Assembly (NCBI RefSeq): GCF_007097265.1
Contig: NZ_VJZP01000021.1
Span: 1-43,598, forward strand
Direction: 5' to 3'
DNA: 43,598 nucleotides
Source of the DNA: Flavobacterium gawalongense
GTDB taxonomy: Bacteria; Bacteroidota; Bacteroidia; Flavobacteriales; Flavobacteriaceae
Shown here one piece after another: positions 8,008 to 17,544 of the stretch. The stretch's first letter is position 1. The number at the start of each line of letters is the position of its first letter. A program made the translations under genes and the position numbers. The notes below the pieces were generated by a model. It made no database searches, was not told where the DNA came from, and worked only from the letters and a program-made list of their open reading frames with translations.

Positions 8008-8421
8008 ATGAAATTCAAAAAGCACATCAGTTTTTTTCTCGCATTTTTCCTGTTGGTTTCCAATGTGGGATTCGCATTTGATGTGCATTATTGTGGAGAC
8101 AAAGTAGCCTCCATCCAACCATCTTATTGGAAATCTGGAGAAGCTCCTAATTCAGTTGAAAAAGGGTGTTGCGAAAAAAAATTTGCAAAAAAAGACAGTT
8201 GTTGCAAGAATAAAGTAGTTCATTTTCAAAAAAAATCAGATAATTTAATTACAAAAGCATTTTCTTTAAATGCGGATTTTACTTTTTTAATCGAAGAATG
8301 GAACCCAATTGTGTTTTGTCCAAGACCAAATTTCAAAAGTTTTGAAAACACCTCTTTTTATTGCGATGTTCATGCGCCACCACTTTTTAAACTGTACAAC
8401 CAATACATTTTCTACGCCTGA
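8008..8421 (+). CDS. HYC_CC_PP family secreted cysteine-rich protein
   Basis: A 137-residue exported protein with an N-terminal signal peptide (KKHISFFLAFFLLVSNVGFA, 4-23). The motifs that name the family are all present: H27-Y28-C29, two cysteine pairs C54-C55 and C65-C66, and P124-P125 in DVHAPPLF. Two further cysteines are at 104 and 119. Cysteine pairs in a lysine-rich context suggest metal handling in the periplasm, and the next two genes encode a TonB-dependent receptor and a periplasmic HMA protein, so a role in copper or similar metal traffic is the natural inference. No biochemical function is known to me for this family. Confidence 0.8.
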   Translation: MKFKKHISFFLAFFLLVSNVGFAFDVHYCGDKVASIQPSYWKSGEAPNSVEKGCCEKKFAKKDSCCKNKVVHFQKKSDNLITKAFSLNADFTFLIEEWNPIVFCPRPNFKSFENTSFYCDVHAPPLFKLYNQYIFYA

Positions 8422-8495
8422 TTTTTAATGTTTTTTAAAAGTCAAACCTCTTTTTGTGGTTTGAAATAAATTTTATAAACATTAAAATCCTTGCT

Positions 8496-10505
8496 ATGCA
8501 AAAAATAATAACGCTTATTGTTATGATTTTGCTTTCGATTCCCGTTTTTTCTCAAGAAAAACTGGAAGAGGTCAAAATTGTCAAAAAGCAAAAAGGAATT
8601 CAAAAATCATTTACGGTAACCGGTAATACGACACTCATAACGAGTAAAGAATTACTTAAAGCCGCGTGTTGTAATTTGGCCGAAAGTTTTGAAACGAATC
8701 CATCGATTGATGTGAGTTTTTCAGATGCTTTGACAGGAACAAAACAAATCAAAATGCTGGGATTGACAAGCCCGTACTTGATGATTACCGAAGAAAATAT
8801 TCCATCAGTCCGTGGTGCTTCTCAAGCTTACGGATTGTCATTTACACCTGGAACCTGGGTCGAAAGCATCCAAATCACTAAAGGAGCAGGAAGCGTGGTG
8901 AATGGTTACGAAAGTATTTCAGGACAAATCAATACTGAATTATTGAAACCCATCAATGACATTCCGTTTTTCCTAAATGTGTATGGTTCGACAGATTCTC
9001 GTTTTGAATTGAATACGCATTTTAATAAAAAAATATCCGATAAATGGAGCAGTAGTCTGTTTCTTCATGGTAATACAAGAGTTGCTAAGAACGATATGAA
9101 TAACGATGGCTTTTTGGATAATCCATTGGCAAAACAAATTAATATTCTCAATAGATACCAATATTACGACGCCGAAAAAGGTTGGGTGAGTTTTATCAAT
9201 TTCAGATATATGAATGATAAAAAACAGACTGGAGAATTGGACTTTGATCCGGACAAAGATAGAGGAACTACAAATTATTGGGGTTCTGAAATCAATACAG
9301 AACGATTGGACGTCTCTACAAAAGTCGGCTACGTTTTTCCGGAAATGCCGTATCAAAGTATTGGATTTCAAAATGCTTTTAACAGTCACAATCAACATTC
9401 GTATTTCGGTTTAAACCAATACAATATCAAACAAAGCAGTTATTATTCGAACTTGATTTTTAATTCGATTATTAACAACACGATGAATAAATTTGCTGCG
9501 GGTTTGAATTTCACATACGATAAATACCAAGAATTTGTCAATGTAAATGATTACGGTAGAACTGATAATTCTGTAGGTGCTTTTTTCGAATATACTTACG
9601 ATAATGAGGATGATTTTAGTATTATTTTGGGAGGAAGGATTGATAATCACAACCGATTAGGGACATTCATTACGCCACGATTACATCTGCGATACAATCC
9701 TTGGGAAAAAGGTGTTCTGCGATTTTCAGCAGGAAGAGGAAAGCGAAGTGCGAATATTTTTGCCGAGAACCAACAGCTTTTTGCGAGTTCCAGAACATTT
9801 GATGTTTTGGATAATGATGGAAAAATTTATGGATTGAATCCAGAAATTGCATGGAATTATGGTTTAAGCTTTGCGCAAAAGTTTTTGCTCTTTGGCAAAA
9901 ATGCCGATATTGGGTTTGATCTTTACAGAACTGATTTTCAAAATCAGGTTATTGTCGATGTATTGCAAAGTCCCCAACAAGTTTTGTTTTATAATTTGAA
10001 CGGAAAGTCAGTTGCCAATAGCGGGCAATTAGAGTTTAATTATGAAATTTTAAACCATTTTAATTTGCGCTCAGCGTATAAATTCTATGATGTAAGAACC
10101 GATTATATTTCGGGGAATTACCAAAAGCCATTACAGGCTAAACATCGATTTTTTGGAAATTTAGAATATGAAACCCACATAGGGGAGAAAGGAAAGCAAT
10201 GGAAATTTGATTATACTTTCAATTGGATTGGTAAGCAACAATTGCCCAATACAGCAAGCAATCCAATAAAGGATAGACTACCGGAATTTTCACCATCGTA
10301 TTCTTTGATGAATGCACAAATTACAAGAACTTTTTCTTCTATTTTTGAAATGTATGTAGGTGGTGAGAACATTGGAAATTATACTCAGGAAAAAGCTATT
10401 CTTGGTTCTGATAATCCTTTTGGCTCCACTTTTGATACTTCAATTGCATATGCACCGGTTTTTGGGCAAATGTATTATGCGGGGTTTCGATTCAAAATAA
10501 AATAA
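8496..10505 (+). CDS. TonB-dependent receptor, probable metal-related
   Basis: An outer-membrane receptor of 669 residues from the ATG at 8496, which starts directly at a good signal peptide (MQKIITLIVMILLSIPVFSQ); an in-frame ATG at 8454 would add 14 residues ahead of it and is unlikely. The plug domain follows (roughly 35-160: TTLITSKELLKAACCNLAES, IKMLGLTSPYLMITEENIPS, ITKGAGSVVNGYESISGQIN) and then a long beta-barrel ending in an aromatic-containing strand (MYYAGFRFKIK). No carboxypeptidase-like N-terminal repeat is present. The Cys pair in the plug (KAACCNL) is notable. Its position between the HYC_CC_PP and HMA genes suggests a metal or metal-chelate substrate; the actual ligand cannot be read from sequence. 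Confidence 0.92.
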   Translation: MQKIITLIVMILLSIPVFSQEKLEEVKIVKKQKGIQKSFTVTGNTTLITSKELLKAACCNLAESFETNPSIDVSFSDALTGTKQIKMLGLTSPYLMITEENIPSVRGASQAYGLSFTPGTWVESIQITKGAGSVVNGYESISGQINTELLKPINDIPFFLNVYGSTDSRFELNTHFNKKISDKWSSSLFLHGNTRVAKNDMNNDGFLDNPLAKQINILNRYQYYDAEKGWVSFINFRYMNDKKQTGELDFDPDKDRGTTNYWGSEINTERLDVSTKVGYVFPEMPYQSIGFQNAFNSHNQHSYFGLNQYNIKQSSYYSNLIFNSIINNTMNKFAAGLNFTYDKYQEFVNVNDYGRTDNSVGAFFEYTYDNEDDFSIILGGRIDNHNRLGTFITPRLHLRYNPWEKGVLRFSAGRGKRSANIFAENQQLFASSRTFDVLDNDGKIYGLNPEIAWNYGLSFAQKFLLFGKNADIGFDLYRTDFQNQVIVDVLQSPQQVLFYNLNGKSVANSGQLEFNYEILNHFNLRSAYKFYDVRTDYISGNYQKPLQAKHRFFGNLEYETHIGEKGKQWKFDYTFNWIGKQQLPNTASNPIKDRLPEFSPSYSLMNAQITRTFSSIFEMYVGGENIGNYTQEKAILGSDNPFGSTFDTSIAYAPVFGQMYYAGFRFKIK

Positions 10506-10547
10506 GCTCAGCATGAAAAATTAATAATCACAATAAAAAAAGTAAAA

Positions 10548-10889
10548 ATGAAAAATATTATTTTAATAGTAATGGTAAGTTTTCTGGGATTTGCTGTTAA
10601 GTCTCAAGAGAAAAAGAATAAAAATGCACGTTATACGACTGAAGTAAATGGCAATTGTGAACAATGTCAGAAACGAATTCAAAAAGCGGCATTTTCAGTT
10701 TCCGGAGTTAAATCAGCAAATTGGAGTATTGAGACACATCAATTGAGTTTGATTTTAAATGAAGAAAAAGGCACTCTGCCAGATGTGAAAAAAGCCATTG
10801 CAAAAATAGGGCATGACACAGATGGGATCAAAGCGACAAAAGAGGATTATGACAACCTCCATAGTTGTTGTAAATATGAACGACTGTAA
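10548..10889 (+). CDS. Periplasmic heavy-metal-associated (HMA) domain protein
   Basis: A 113-residue protein with a signal peptide (1-19) and one HMA-like ferredoxin-fold domain (about 28-98). The metal-binding loop is GNCEQCQKR with C37 and C40, the CxxC pattern of copper chaperones and ATPase N-domains. A C-terminal extension, LHSCCKYERL, carries a further H105/C107/C108 cluster. It follows the TonB-dependent receptor by 42 nt and ends the operon at a strong terminator. A periplasmic metal relay from the receptor is inferred. Confidence 0.9.
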   Translation: MKNIILIVMVSFLGFAVKSQEKKNKNARYTTEVNGNCEQCQKRIQKAAFSVSGVKSANWSIETHQLSLILNEEKGTLPDVKKAIAKIGHDTDGIKATKEDYDNLHSCCKYERL

Positions 10890-10890
10890 T

Positions 10891-10926
10891 TTAAAAAGCC
10901 CAAAGTGAAAATTTTGGGCTTTTTAA
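10891..10926 (+). terminator. Terminator after the metal operon
   Basis: A 14-bp stem (10891-10904 with 10913-10926, core AAAAAGCCCAAA/TTTGGGCTTTTT) with an 8-nt loop starts one base after the HMA stop codon. A second U-rich hairpin (10943-10951 with 10956-10964, loop CGCT) follows. The rest of the spacer to 11149 shows no gene. Confidence 0.88.
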
Positions 10927-11149
10927 ATAGATTGGGTTTAATTTTTTCTTTCGCTAAAGAAAAATCTTCATTTATGCCAAATAAAAACACACTTTTATTG
11001 AAAAAAAACAGTGCTGCATGAAAGCATTTCCAATCGAGATTATTATATTTTTAAAGAGTTAATTAAACTTTAAAATACCGCAATAAATTGTGGTTAAGGT
11101 AATTTATTCTTACTTTCACGCACGAATATATTAAATTACAAATTGATTT

Positions 11150-11830
11150 ATGAATAATTTCGAATGGACACAATTACTCGATCCAGAGTTTTATATTACC
11201 TTAAAAATAGCAGGAGTTCAGATAGGTTTATACATAGTTTTATTTATTATTTTTGCTGAAACTGGGCTTTTTGCAGGTTTTTTCCTTCCAGGTGACAGTT
11301 TGCTTTTCCTTGCAGGAATTTACAGTAAAGATTTGGTTCAAAATATGGTGTCTATAGAAAGTGAATTTATAAATGTTACTTTATTGTCACTAATGGTTGC
11401 TATTGCAGGAATTTTTGGGAACATGGTAGGGTATTGGTTTGGAGCAAAAAGCGGGTATTATTTATTTAAAAAAGAAGATACTTTTTGGTTCAAGAAAAAA
11501 TACCTGTTGCAGTCAAAAGATTTCTTTGAAAAGTATGGTGGGAAAGCCATAATATTTGCTCGTTTTTTACCAATTTTCAGAACTTTTGCGCCAATTGTGG
11601 CTGGAATAGTATCTATGGATAAAAGCAAATTTATGTTCTTCAATATTTTAAGTTCTTTTTTATGGGCTTTTATTTTAATTTTTTCCGGTCATTATTTGTA
11701 TGGTGTCTTTTTGGAAAATTTTGGAATTGATTTGAAAGAGCATATCGAATATATTATAGTAATAATTGTTCTTATTACCACGGTTCCCGTTTTATTCAAG
11801 CTTTTGAAAAAAAGGGTGCATATAAAATAA
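11150..11830 (+). CDS. DedA family inner-membrane protein
   Basis: A 226-residue polytopic membrane protein of the DedA (SNARE-associated) family. The family motifs are clear: FAETGLFAGFFLPGDSLLFLAG (about 36-57), GNMVGYWFGAKSGYYLF (about 87-103), and FFEKYGGKAIIFARFLPIFRTFAPIVAG (about 124-151), which contains the conserved Arg-Phe-x-Pro. About five membrane segments. Known relatives act in lipid-carrier or phospholipid flipping and membrane homeostasis; which lipid is unknown here. Single-gene unit, facing groEL across a shared terminator. Confidence 0.92.
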   Translation: MNNFEWTQLLDPEFYITLKIAGVQIGLYIVLFIIFAETGLFAGFFLPGDSLLFLAGIYSKDLVQNMVSIESEFINVTLLSLMVAIAGIFGNMVGYWFGAKSGYYLFKKEDTFWFKKKYLLQSKDFFEKYGGKAIIFARFLPIFRTFAPIVAGIVSMDKSKFMFFNILSSFLWAFILIFSGHYLYGVFLENFGIDLKEHIEYIIVIIVLITTVPVLFKLLKKRVHIK

Positions 11831-11876
11831 AAATTAATTTTAGTTGCCCTGTCCTGAAAAAGTTGACAAGACAAGT

Positions 11877-11922
11877 AAATAAAAAACTCCGTTTCGATTT
11901 AACGAAACGGAGTTTTTTATTT
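11877..11922. terminator. Bidirectional terminator between dedA-type gene and groEL
   Basis: A 20-bp perfect stem (11877-11896 with 11903-11922; core ACTCCGTTTCG/CGAAACGGAGT) with a 6-nt loop, flanked by A tracts on one side and T tracts on the other, so it works in both directions for the two convergent genes. Confidence 0.92.
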
Positions 11923-11937
11923 TAAAAAGAGAATGAA

Positions 11938-13572
<1,635 letters not shown>

Positions 13573-13579
13573 TTATTTT

Positions 13580-13681
13580 CCTCACCCCAGCCCTCTCCAA
13601 AGGAGAGGGAGCCAAGATGAAATATTATTAAATATTTTATTAGTTTATTTCGTCTCCTCCCCTTCGGGGAGGTCGGGGGGG
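13580..13681. repeat. Inverted GC-rich repeat pair in the groES-groEL spacer
   Basis: Two hairpins sit at the ends of a 102-bp segment: CCCTCTCC-AAA-GGAGAGGG (13591-13609) and CCTCCCC-TTC-GGGGAGG (13656-13672). The left flank (CCTCACCCCAG) and the inverse of the right flank (CCCCCCGAC) are similar, so the whole is an imperfect inverted repeat of about 30-bp ends around an AT-rich core, the form of a small non-autonomous palindromic element. It would be transcribed with groES-groEL and could act as an RNA stabiliser or attenuator. Confidence 0.7.
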
Positions 13682-13684
13682 ATT

Positions 13685-13960
13685 TTAGATAATTGCTAAA
13701 ATATCGTCTTCACGCATGATCAAATAATCTTTTCCTTCCAGTTTCAATTCAGTTCCGGCATATTTTCCGTAAAGAACAGAATCACCAATTTTTACAGTCA
13801 TTGTGTGGTCTTTTGTTCCGTTTCCAACAGCAACTACAGTTCCTTTTTGTGGTTTTTCTTTAGCTGTATCTGGAATAAAAATCCCTGACGCAGTTTTAGT
13901 TTCAGCTGCTACTGGTTCGATAAGAACTCTGTCTGAAAGTGGTTTAATGTTTAAAGCCAT
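13685..13960 (-). CDS. groES: Co-chaperonin GroES
   Basis: The 91-residue 10-kDa co-chaperonin. Typical sequence: [42 protein letters not shown] with the mobile loop at about 16-32, then [30 protein letters not shown]. First gene of the groES-groEL pair, same strand. A TATAAT-like stretch lies on the minus strand near 14030, but no clear promoter can be fixed. A terminator (14051-14078) separates it from secG upstream, so it must have its own promoter. Confidence 0.98.
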   Translation of the reverse strand: MALNIKPLSDRVLIEPVAAETKTASGIFIPDTAKEKPQKGTVVAVGNGTKDHTMTVKIGDSVLYGKYAGTELKLEGKDYLIMREDDILAII

Positions 13961-14050
13961 GATTTTATATTTTTTTTATTATTTTTATGATTGCATTTAG
14001 GATTTCAGAAATTGTGCCATCCTATTATAACTGACATATTTTCTTATAAA

Positions 14051-14078
14051 AAATGCCAGCTTTGACAGGCTGGCATTT
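14051..14078 (-). terminator. Terminator after secG
   Basis: A 10-bp stem AAATGCCAGC/GCTGGCATTT (14051-14060 with 14069-14078), loop TTTGACAG, about 20 nt past the secG stop, with T-rich sequence following on the minus strand. It ends the miaB-to-secG cluster before groES. Confidence 0.82.
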
Positions 14079-14096
14079 AGAAAAAAAAGTGTTGTT

Positions 14097-14441
14097 TTAT
14101 TTTGCTGGATTTGTTGCAGCAGGTGTATTTTGAACTGGAGATGCTGGAGCAGCAGTTGCCGGTGCAGCAGTCCCTGTTTGTTCAATAATTTTAGAATCAT
14201 TATCACTTAATGCTCCTGTAAAGCTTAAACTTGAAAGTAATATAAGTGCAATTAAAATAGTAGCAAGTGTCCAAGTGCTTTTGTCTAAAAAATCTGTTGT
14301 TTTTTGTACACCACCTAGCATTTGAGAACCACCTATAGTTGAAGATAATCCACCGCCTTTAGGGTTTTGAACCATTATTACTACGATTAATAGGAAACAA
14401 ACTATTGTTATTAAAACTAAAAAAATTGAAAATGTGCTCAT
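14097..14441 (-). CDS. secG: Preprotein translocase subunit SecG
   Basis: A 114-residue SecG, the accessory membrane subunit of the SecYEG export channel. Two membrane helices (about 4-24 and 53-75) flank the conserved cytoplasmic loop VQNPKGGGLSSTIGGSQMLGGVQKTTDFLDK (24-54). The C-terminal tail is Ala/Pro/Thr-rich (GTAAPATAAPASPVQ onward), a common Bacteroidota extension of low complexity. It starts 3 nt after the stop of the upstream TPR-protein gene, so the two are coupled. Confidence 0.95.
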   Translation of the reverse strand: MSTFSIFLVLITIVCFLLIVVIMVQNPKGGGLSSTIGGSQMLGGVQKTTDFLDKSTWTLATILIALILLSSLSFTGALSDNDSKIIEQTGTAAPATAAPASPVQNTPAATNPAK

Positions 14442-14444
14442 TGT

Positions 14445-15314
14445 TTAATTATTGTTTTGTTGTAAAATCTTAATATCCGCTATGCGGTCTGCAAAGAAAC
14501 TACTTTTTTCTGGATATTTCAAAATTAATATTTCATAAGCTTGAATCGCTTTTTGATATTTTTTTTGTTCCAAATAAACTCTTGCTAATGTCTCCGTCAT
14601 CAAATAGGAATTATCATCTTTATTAAGGTCAAAAGTAACTGTTGATGCAACACCATGTTTTACAGATGAAATTTTCGGACTGGTTTCTATAAATTTATCG
14701 ATTAACGCTGCTTTTTTCTTTTTGTCTTCATCTTCTATTGGTAGGGTTTTAGAAGGATTTACACTTTCCGTTTCTCTGACAATAGGCTGCGTTCGGGATA
14801 ATTGAAGCCATTCTTGGAAGGAATGCTTTTCACTAATGGAAAAATCCAATGGAGTTCCAATAGCTAATTTCTCTTCTGTAGTTTTTAAATTTTCATTAGA
14901 TTCTGAAGGTAAAGCTTCCTTTATAGAAGTAAGAATCGATTGTTCCAGGGCATCTATCTTGTGTTCCAGTTTTTCTTCCTGGATAATTATTTCGCTATCA
15001 ATTACAGTAATGTCAAGTAGCTCTACTATTTTTTTATCGTATAAATCTTTTTGAATTGCAGTAAAAGTATCCGAAGTAATAAAGTCAAACAATACCGTTC
15101 TGTCGGTTGTATGTGCGGCAGTGACTTTTAAAGCAAAATTATACTTAAAACTATTTTGATTATAAAGACCTTTTAAGCGTAAAGCTCTGGCGCTTTGAAA
15201 ATATGGAAATTCATCCAACACATTTCCCAATGCTTCGGTTTGCTTCTCATTGATAGCATCTGGTCTGTTTATTAAATAAGTATAATCGGTTACGTTCATT
15301 TTTTGAGTGTTCAA
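14445..15314 (-). CDS. TPR-containing hypothetical protein between lptE and secG
   Basis: A 289-residue cytoplasmic protein with no signal peptide. The C-terminus has one clear tetratricopeptide unit (about 244-277: ETLARVYLEQKKYQKAIQAYEILILKYP). The middle (100-210) is charged and low complexity (Glu/Lys/Ser). The N-terminal block (DYTYLINRPDAINEKQTEAL and DEFPYFQSARALRLKGLYNQ) is a conserved flavobacterial feature that I know only as hypothetical. It abuts secG and follows lptE across a spacer with 14-bp tandem repeats. A scaffold role in envelope biogenesis is possible but unsupported. Confidence 0.85.
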   Translation of the reverse strand: MNTQKMNVTDYTYLINRPDAINEKQTEALGNVLDEFPYFQSARALRLKGLYNQNSFKYNFALKVTAAHTTDRTVLFDFITSDTFTAIQKDLYDKKIVELLDITVIDSEIIIQEEKLEHKIDALEQSILTSIKEALPSESNENLKTTEEKLAIGTPLDFSISEKHSFQEWLQLSRTQPIVRETESVNPSKTLPIEDEDKKKKAALIDKFIETSPKISSVKHGVASTVTFDLNKDDNSYLMTETLARVYLEQKKYQKAIQAYEILILKYPEKSSFFADRIADIKILQQNNN

Positions 15315-15400
15315 TGTTCAGTAATCAGTGTTCAGTAATCAGTGTTCAATTTTTAGTGCAGCTAACTGAATACTAAAAACTGCCAACTGAATACTCCTTC
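15309..15400. repeat. 14-bp tandem repeats and inverted copies
   Basis: The unit TGTTCAGTAATCAG occurs at 15315-15328 and 15329-15342, with partial copies before (15309-15315) and after (15343-15350). The right half (15365-15395) holds the inverse form (ACTGAATACT twice), so the spacer can fold into a long imperfect hairpin. It lies between lptE and the TPR gene, inside the operon. Confidence 0.75.
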
Positions 15401-15402
15401 AT

Positions 15403-15906
15403 TTACCATTTAGCAAGAGATTCATTAAAGATATCTTGGGTTATTCTTTCGAAGATTTCTTTCAATGCGCTATTCAAAGTAGAACCTACAAGTTGTTGCT
15501 CAGCCGGATAATCATAATAAAACTCGAATTGTTTTTCAAAATCATCTGTTTCTTTATTTTTATTGGTAAACCGAACATTTACTCTTATTTTCAGTCTGTT
15601 TTGAGAAGCTTGCTGATCGGCGGTTGCGGTCATAGGGCTTATTCTGTAATCTACAATCTCTCCTTCGTAAGTTAAATCAGCACCGCTTTTTACTAAATTT
15701 AAATTGGTTTGATTCTGAATAATGTCTTGTAGTGCCAGCGTAAAAGTCCTGTCAATTCCAGGTTCAATCAATTCTGCATTATTTTGAAAAAAATTCACCT
15801 GAAAGGTTTTTGCATCAATTTTCCCTGTTCCTGTAAAGTTGTAAACCGAGCAACTATTAATACTCAATATAATTATTGAAAGAAGAATAAGTTTAATGTG
15901 TTTCAT
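15403..15906 (-). CDS. lptE: LPS assembly lipoprotein LptE
   Basis: A 167-residue lipoprotein of the LptE family, the outer-membrane partner of LptD in lipopolysaccharide insertion. The signal peptide ends in a lipobox LSINSC with the lipidated Cys at about residue 19, followed by SVYNFTGTGKIDAKTFQVNFF, a common start of Bacteroidota LptE. Later ALQDIIQNQTNLNLV and LTYEGEIVDYRISPM fit the family fold. Located just downstream of the sigma-54-type regulator, the usual neighbourhood in flavobacteria. Recognition relies on context and pattern; sequence identity in this family is low. Confidence 0.87.
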   Translation of the reverse strand: MKHIKLILLSIIILSINSCSVYNFTGTGKIDAKTFQVNFFQNNAELIEPGIDRTFTLALQDIIQNQTNLNLVKSGADLTYEGEIVDYRISPMTATADQQASQNRLKIRVNVRFTNKNKETDDFEKQFEFYYDYPAEQQLVGSTLNSALKEIFERITQDIFNESLAKW

Positions 15907-15921
15907 TTTCTATTTTAAAAA

Positions 15922-16006
15922 TTGCTTCGCCAGTTTGCTAACGCTCGGGTCAAAGATATTCATTTTCAATCAAACCATTTGCGTCTTTGCGTCTTTGTGG
16001 CAAAAA
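15922..16006. repeat. Dispersed repeat element upstream of lptE
   Basis: The block at 15922-15952 starts TTGCTTCGCCAGTTTGC and matches the elements at 162-190 and 27303-27330. It is followed at 15979-16001 by a second repeat type with two GCGTCTTT units ending in GTGGCAAAA. The left block overlaps nothing coding. Together they fill the spacer between the regulator and lptE. Confidence 0.55.
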
Positions 16007-17266
16007 CTACAAATCAAATTGTTTAATTTTTCGATATAAAGTTCTTTCGGAAATCCCTAATTCATCTGCAGCTGCTTTTCGTTTTCCTTTATTTTTTTCC
16101 AATGATTTTTTAATCATTTCAATTTCTTTTTGTTCTAATCTCAAAATTTCCTCTTCCTCTTCGATTGTTTCTGCAAATAGGTAGCTATCGTCATTCTCCT
16201 GATAACGCTCTTCTTTATTTTGAGTTGTAATCAAAGCTGTTCTTGGTTCTTCTTCAAAATCTATTTCACTGTCATTTTCTTGGGAACCATATATTTTTTT
16301 GATCAAATTTTGATTTGTTTCTTGCACTTTAGAACTACCACTTTGCATTAATTCTAAAGTAAGTTTCTTCAAGTCATGCAAATCACTTTTCATATCAAAG
16401 AGCACTTTGTACAAAATTTCTCTTTCGGTATTAAAATCACCTTCGCCTTTCTTGTCTTTAATCACCGATGGTAAATTGGTACCTTCAGCAGGTAAATAGG
16501 ATTGTAAAGTCGCTGCCGAAATTTCACGGTTCGTTTCCAAAACCGAAATTTGTTCTGCTACGTTCCTCAATTGACGGATATTACCGCTCCAACGAAATTT
16601 TTGCAAAACAGCAACGGCACTTTCGTCTAATTTCAATGGGGGCATTTTATATTTATGCGCAAAATCAGAGGCGAATTTTCTGAATAACAAATGAATATCT
16701 TCTTTTCGTTCTCGCAATGGAGGTAAATTAATATCTACCGTACTCAAACGATAATATAAATCTTCTCGGAATTTTCCTTTTTCGATAGCATTAAACAAAT
16801 TTACATTGGTAGCTGCAACGATACGAACATCGGTTTTTTGTACTTGTGAGGAACCAACTTTTATGAATTCGCCATTTTCTAAAACACGAAGCAATCGCAC
16901 TTGAGTAGTCAAAGGCAATTCGCCAACTTCATCAAGGAAAATAGTTCCGCCATCAGCCACTTCAAAATATCCTTCACGTGTGTTTGTTGCACCCGTAAAA
17001 GCTCCTTTTTCATGTCCAAAAAGTTCACTGTCAATCGTTCCTTCAGGAATAGCACCACAGTTTACGGCAATGTATTTTCCGTGTTTTCTATGAGAAAGCG
17101 AATGAATGATTCTGGGGATATTCTCTTTTCCAACACCACTTTCACCAGCTACCAGTACCGAAATATCAGTAGGAGCAACTTGAATGGCTTTTTCGATGGC
17201 ACGATTGAGCTTTGGGTCATTCCCAATAATCTCAAATCGCTGTTTTATAGCTTGAACTGTTTCCAT
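16007..17266 (-). CDS. Sigma-54-interacting transcriptional regulator (AAA+/Fis)
   Basis: A 419-residue bacterial enhancer-binding protein. It has no receiver or sensor domain: the AAA+ domain starts almost at once. Walker A is GESGVGKE (41-48), the sigma-54 contact loop is GAFTGA (88-93), Walker B is GGTIFLDE (106-113), then [30 protein letters not shown] sequence and the arginine-finger region. A variable charged linker (about 270-375) leads to a Fis-type HTH at the C-terminus ([23 protein letters not shown]). It should activate RpoN-dependent promoters. Targets are unknown; lptE and secG downstream are its operon mates. Confidence 0.94.
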   Translation of the reverse strand: METVQAIKQRFEIIGNDPKLNRAIEKAIQVAPTDISVLVAGESGVGKENIPRIIHSLSHRKHGKYIAVNCGAIPEGTIDSELFGHEKGAFTGATNTREGYFEVADGGTIFLDEVGELPLTTQVRLLRVLENGEFIKVGSSQVQKTDVRIVAATNVNLFNAIEKGKFREDLYYRLSTVDINLPPLRERKEDIHLLFRKFASDFAHKYKMPPLKLDESAVAVLQKFRWSGNIRQLRNVAEQISVLETNREISAATLQSYLPAEGTNLPSVIKDKKGEGDFNTEREILYKVLFDMKSDLHDLKKLTLELMQSGSSKVQETNQNLIKKIYGSQENDSEIDFEEEPRTALITTQNKEERYQENDDSYLFAETIEEEEEILRLEQKEIEMIKKSLEKNKGKRKAAADELGISERTLYRKIKQFDL

Positions 17267-17290
17267 ATTTTTATGTTTAAAGTTTTCATT

Positions 17291-17335
17291 GTTTAAGGTT
17301 TAAAAGCTCTTTCGATAACTTTAAAATCTTAAACG
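17291..17335. repeat. Imperfect inverted repeat upstream of the regulator
   Basis: GTTTAAGGTTTAAAAG (17291-17306) is nearly the inverse of CTTTAAAATCTTAAAC (17320-17335), with one indel-like mismatch. It lies between the small membrane ORF and the regulator gene. It could be a weak terminator or a repeat relic. Confidence 0.5.
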
Positions 17336-17373
17336 TTGAACTTTTTTTATTTAAAATATTCTATTCGCAATAA

Positions 17374-17517
17374 TTATTGTGGTTTTGTTAATGTGTCTTT
17401 TAAAGGGACTGTTTTTTCAACTTTATGTTTTGGGAAATAAGTTCTAATGGTGTAGAATGTAACACAAAATCCAATTATAAAAGTAACTAAACCAATTATT
17501 ATATTTTTTCTTGACAT
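17374..17517 (-). CDS. Putative 47-residue single-pass membrane protein
   Basis: An ATG at 17517 opens a 47-codon frame that ends at TAA (17374-17376). The product starts MSRKNIIIGLVTFIIGFCV: a short basic N-terminus, one hydrophobic segment (about 6-22), then a polar Lys/Thr-rich tail (PKHKVEKTVPLKD). This positive-inside topology is the pattern of real small membrane proteins. I do not recognise a family. It lies between the GxxExxY relic and the sigma-54-type regulator, same strand. Confidence 0.5.
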   Translation of the reverse strand: MSRKNIIIGLVTFIIGFCVTFYTIRTYFPKHKVEKTVPLKDTLTKPQ

Positions 17518-17544
17518 TTTTCTAGTTTTAAATTTTCTTTAATT

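Noticed and set aside
8454..8495. Earlier start of the TonB receptor at 8454
   Set aside because: The extension puts 14 residues ahead of a clean signal peptide; the ATG at 8496 is at the signal peptide.
13961..14050. TGGCAC near 14020 as a sigma-54 promoter for groES
   Set aside because: The matching TTGC at the -12 position is absent.
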